Positions 6,304 to 7,554 of a DNA stretch of 7,554 nt are shown in pieces; within the stretch, counting starts at the first letter, position 1; every line of letters begins with the position of its first letter. The position numbers and the translations under genes are program-made. The notes below the pieces were generated by a model. That model was not told where the DNA came from and ran no database searches. It was given only the letters and a program-made list of their open reading frames with translations. Source of the DNA: Sulfurovum sp. GTDB lineage: Bacteria > Campylobacterota > Campylobacteria > Campylobacterales > Sulfurovaceae. The stretch spans positions 1 to 7,554 of the forward strand of contig DQSX01000099.1 in NCBI GenBank assembly GCA_015663065.1, in the 5' to 3' direction.

Positions 6304-6746
6304 TATACGCCAACCACTTCTACTTTAAGTGCTGCGTGTATCGCATGTCCTAGTTTTGCATCTACTTCATGAATACCCGTAGACTTCAAAGCCTTTTTCA
6401 GGTTGATGTGTTTTTTGTCAAGATCGATGCCAAGCTGTGCTTTGATCGCTGCTGAAATATCTGCATTCCCTACAGAACCTTTAATACCTACAGGAGCAGA
6501 CTGTTTTTCAATTCTGATCGTCGCTGCTTCCAGTGCCACTTTTTCTTTTTCAAGGCGTGCCAGTTCATCTTTTAATTCTTGCGCCATTCTCTCCTGCTCT
6601 GCTTTCCAGTTCGCTACCACATCAGGAGTTGCCAATTTTGCCAAACCTTTTCCTATGAGAAAGTTTTGTCCATAACCGTCTTTTACTTCTTTGATCTCAC
6701 CAGCTTTTCCAAGTGTTTTTACATCTTTAATTAATAATACTTTCAT
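6303..6746 (-). CDS. rplI: 50S ribosomal protein L9 (bL9)
   Basis: L9 binds 23S rRNA at the base of the L1 stalk and helps keep reading frame and ribosome spacing. The 147-residue product begins MKVLLIKDVKTLGKAGEIKEV and contains the family signature G13xxGxxxxVxxGYGxNFLIxxGLA (13-36). A long, charged connecting helix follows (about 41-75, KAEQERMAQELKDELARLE), and the C-terminal domain includes SVGNADISAAI and KKALKSTGIHEVDAKLG. I chose ATG 6746 because GAGGA lies exactly eight bases upstream. A TTG at 6761, five codons earlier, overlaps that ribosome-binding site and would add a non-conserved MRIYR. It is the first gene of the operon, and its stop overlaps the hslV start. In many bacteria rplI sits with rpsF and rpsR; here it heads hslVU-era, as in Campylobacter. 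Confidence 0.98.
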   Translation of the reverse strand: MKVLLIKDVKTLGKAGEIKEVKDGYGQNFLIGKGLAKLATPDVVANWKAEQERMAQELKDELARLEKEKVALEAATIRIEKQSAPVGIKGSVGNADISAAIKAQLGIDLDKKHINLKKALKSTGIHEVDAKLGHAIHAALKVEVVGV

Positions 6747-6754
6747 TCTATAAA

Positions 6755-6759
6755 TCCTC
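6755..6759 (-). promoter_or_regulatory. Shine-Dalgarno sequence of rplI
   Basis: GAGGA on the - strand, eight bases upstream of ATG 6746. It settles the start codon because the alternative upstream TTG lies inside it. Confidence 0.85.
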
Positions 6760-6768
6760 AAAATTAAA

Positions 6769-6796
6769 TTTATATATTTTATCTAAATTTTGTTAA
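6769..6796 (-). promoter_or_regulatory. Candidate sigma-70 promoter of the rplI-hslV-hslU-era operon
   Basis: On the - strand TTAACA (6791-6796, five of six bases matching TTGACA) is followed, after 16 bases, by TATAAA (6769-6774). Transcription would begin near 6762, giving a leader of about 16 bases that contains the GAGGA site. TAAAAT at 6776-6781 is an alternative -10 without a matched -35. The -35 element lies in the left arm of a palindrome. Confidence 0.45.
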
Positions 6797-6818
6797 TACT
6801 ATTAACACTCTCTATGAT
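6790..6818 (+). promoter_or_regulatory. Candidate sigma-70 promoter of the M3 peptidase gene
   Basis: TTGTTA (6790-6795) and TATGAT (6813-6818) are separated by exactly 17 bases; they match the consensus at four and five of six positions. Transcription would start near 6825, about 29 bases before ATG 6854. TACAAT at 6818-6823 is a competing -10. The -35 and spacer coincide with a perfect palindrome. Confidence 0.5.
6791..6807. repeat. Perfect 17 bp palindrome between divergent promoters (possible operator)
   Basis: TGTTAATA-C-TATTAACA has two perfect 8-base arms around a single central base. It lies between rplI (-) and the M3 peptidase gene (+), and overlaps the proposed -35 elements of both. 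This is the size and placement of a dimeric repressor's operator, but the AT richness means chance remains possible. I do not recognise a named regulator's consensus. Confidence 0.5.
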
Positions 6819-6853
6819 ACAATCACAAAAATCAAACGATCGGATGTCAAATC

Positions 6854-7554
6854 ATGTTTCAAGAATTTAAAATAGATAACTTAGCAGACTTTCCAAAAGC
6901 ATTGGAAACGATGCTGAACAGACAAAGAGAAGTCATCGACACAGTGACAAAAAATAGTGATATTGAATATAGTAAAGTATTAAAACCACTGCAGGATCTG
7001 GATGAAGAGTTAGGTCTGTTCTTTACGCCTCTTTCACACCTCAACTCGGTCATGAACTCCGATGAGACACAAAAAGCCTATGAAGACTCTCTGCCTCTAC
7101 TTTCAAAGTTCTCTTCTGAAATTGCCCAGAATGAAGCTCTCTTTAAAAAAATAGAACAGATAAAACCTATAGATGCAGAGTCAAAAACAGTACTCGAACA
7201 TGAAGTCAGGGACTTTGTACTCTCAGGTGCAAAACTTCCTCTTGATAAAAAGAAGAGAATGGAAGAGATCTCATTGAAACTTTCAGAACTCTCCAACAAT
7301 TTTTCGCAAAACCTGTTGGATGCCACCAATGCTTTTGAACTCATTATGACAGATCCAAAAGATGTAGAAGGCATGCCTCAGTCTGACATTGATGCCGCTA
7401 CAGAAGAATTAGACGGACAAACGGTATATAAATTCACTTTGCAAATTCCCTCTTACCTCGCCTACATGACCTACGGACCAAACCGCGAACACAGAAAAAC
7501 CATCTCAAAAGCCTACAGTACCAGGGCACCCAAAAATGCAGAAGTCATTGACCA
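6854..7554 (+). CDS. prlC: M3-family zinc oligopeptidase (oligopeptidase A / PrlC type), N-terminal 233 codons (partial)
   Basis: Oligopeptidase A is a cytoplasmic zinc peptidase that cuts short peptides, including degraded signal peptides and the peptides left by ATP-dependent proteases. I translated 233 codons from ATG 6854 with no stop before the window edge. The match to the E. coli PrlC N-terminal half is close: PLSHLNSVMNSDETQKAYED (59-78) with LPLLS after it, RDFVLSGAKLP (119-129), LSELSNNFSQNLLDAT (143-158), GMPQSDIDAA (173-182), IPSYLAYMTYGPN (198-210) and AYSTRA (220-225). The catalytic HExxH motif lies in the missing C-terminal half, so activity cannot be judged here. GGA at 6842-6844 gives a weak ribosome-binding site nine bases upstream. 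It is divergent from the HslUV operon, whose peptide products it could plausibly trim; that link is inference. Confidence 0.95.
   Translation, partial: MFQEFKIDNLADFPKALETMLNRQREVIDTVTKNSDIEYSKVLKPLQDLDEELGLFFTPLSHLNSVMNSDETQKAYEDSLPLLSKFSSEIAQNEALFKKIEQIKPIDAESKTVLEHEVRDFVLSGAKLPLDKKKRMEEISLKLSELSNNFSQNLLDATNAFELIMTDPKDVEGMPQSDIDAATEELDGQTVYKFTLQIPSYLAYMTYGPNREHRKTISKAYSTRAPKNAEVID

Noticed and set aside
6747..6761. Longer start for rplI at TTG 6761
   Set aside because: That codon lies within the GAGGA ribosome-binding site for ATG 6746, and L9 proteins begin MKVLL or MQVIL.
6776..6781. TAAAAT as the main -10 for rplI
   Set aside because: No -35 lies at 16-18 bases, while TTAACA with TATAAA gives a 16-base spacer; kept only as an alternative.
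7078..7374. A - strand frame of 98 codons (and one at 6859-7053)
   Set aside because: Both lie opposite the peptidase gene and are Ser-rich antisense translations of it.
1..7554. Search for CRISPR arrays, tRNA/rRNA genes, insertion sequences, long direct repeats or defence genes
   Set aside because: I saw no regular repeats, cloverleaf, transposase or terminal inverted repeats; nearly all bases belong to confident genes with short gaps.

Overview
The window looks like chromosomal DNA from a Campylobacterota (epsilonproteobacterial) genome, probably a free-living sulfur-oxidiser type such as Sulfurovum or Sulfurimonas. The support is low G+C, very short intergenic gaps, an rplI-hslV-hslU-era gene order known from Campylobacter, and Helicobacter-like features in HslV (an MFHATTILGYR start). 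The genus is an inference. There is no sign of phage, insertion sequence, CRISPR, tRNA or rRNA.

The layout from right to left has three parts. (1) At 6854-7554, on the + strand, is the first 233 codons of a PrlC/oligopeptidase A-type M3 metallopeptidase. It is divergent from everything else. A roughly 107 bp divergent promoter region carries a perfect 17 bp palindrome that overlaps the proposed -35 elements of both directions. (2) At 3541-6746, on the - strand, is a tightly packed housekeeping operon: ribosomal protein L9 (rplI), HslV protease, HslU unfoldase (TTG start) and the Era GTPase. Junctions are TAATG stop/start overlaps or a 1 bp gap. A weak hairpin terminator may follow era. (3) At 1-3390, on the - strand after a 150 bp AT-rich gap, is a four-gene module for the inner-membrane platform and outer-membrane channel of a type IV pilus / type II secretion-like machine. 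In order it encodes a fused PilM-PilN (GspL/MshI-like) protein, a PilO/MshJ-like protein, a PilP/MshK/GspC-like periplasmic protein, and the N-terminal 265 codons of an MshL-family secretin that runs off the left edge.

HslV and HslU form one ATP-dependent protease, and L9 and Era both act on the ribosome, so part 2 is a translation and protein-quality-control operon. In part 3 the order I-J-K-L matches the start of the MSHA pilus operon. By family knowledge these proteins would link a cytoplasmic ATPase, across the inner membrane and periplasm, to the secretin pore. The ATPase, platform and pilin genes are expected just left of the window. The machine could make an MSHA-like pilus or, as with the Campylobacter cts genes, take up DNA; the window does not decide between these. 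Nothing here requires a wholly new system. The least ordinary points are the single-chain PilM-PilN protein with a degenerate actin-like domain, the Gly-rich and inserted segments in the secretin, and the shared palindrome between the divergent promoters.
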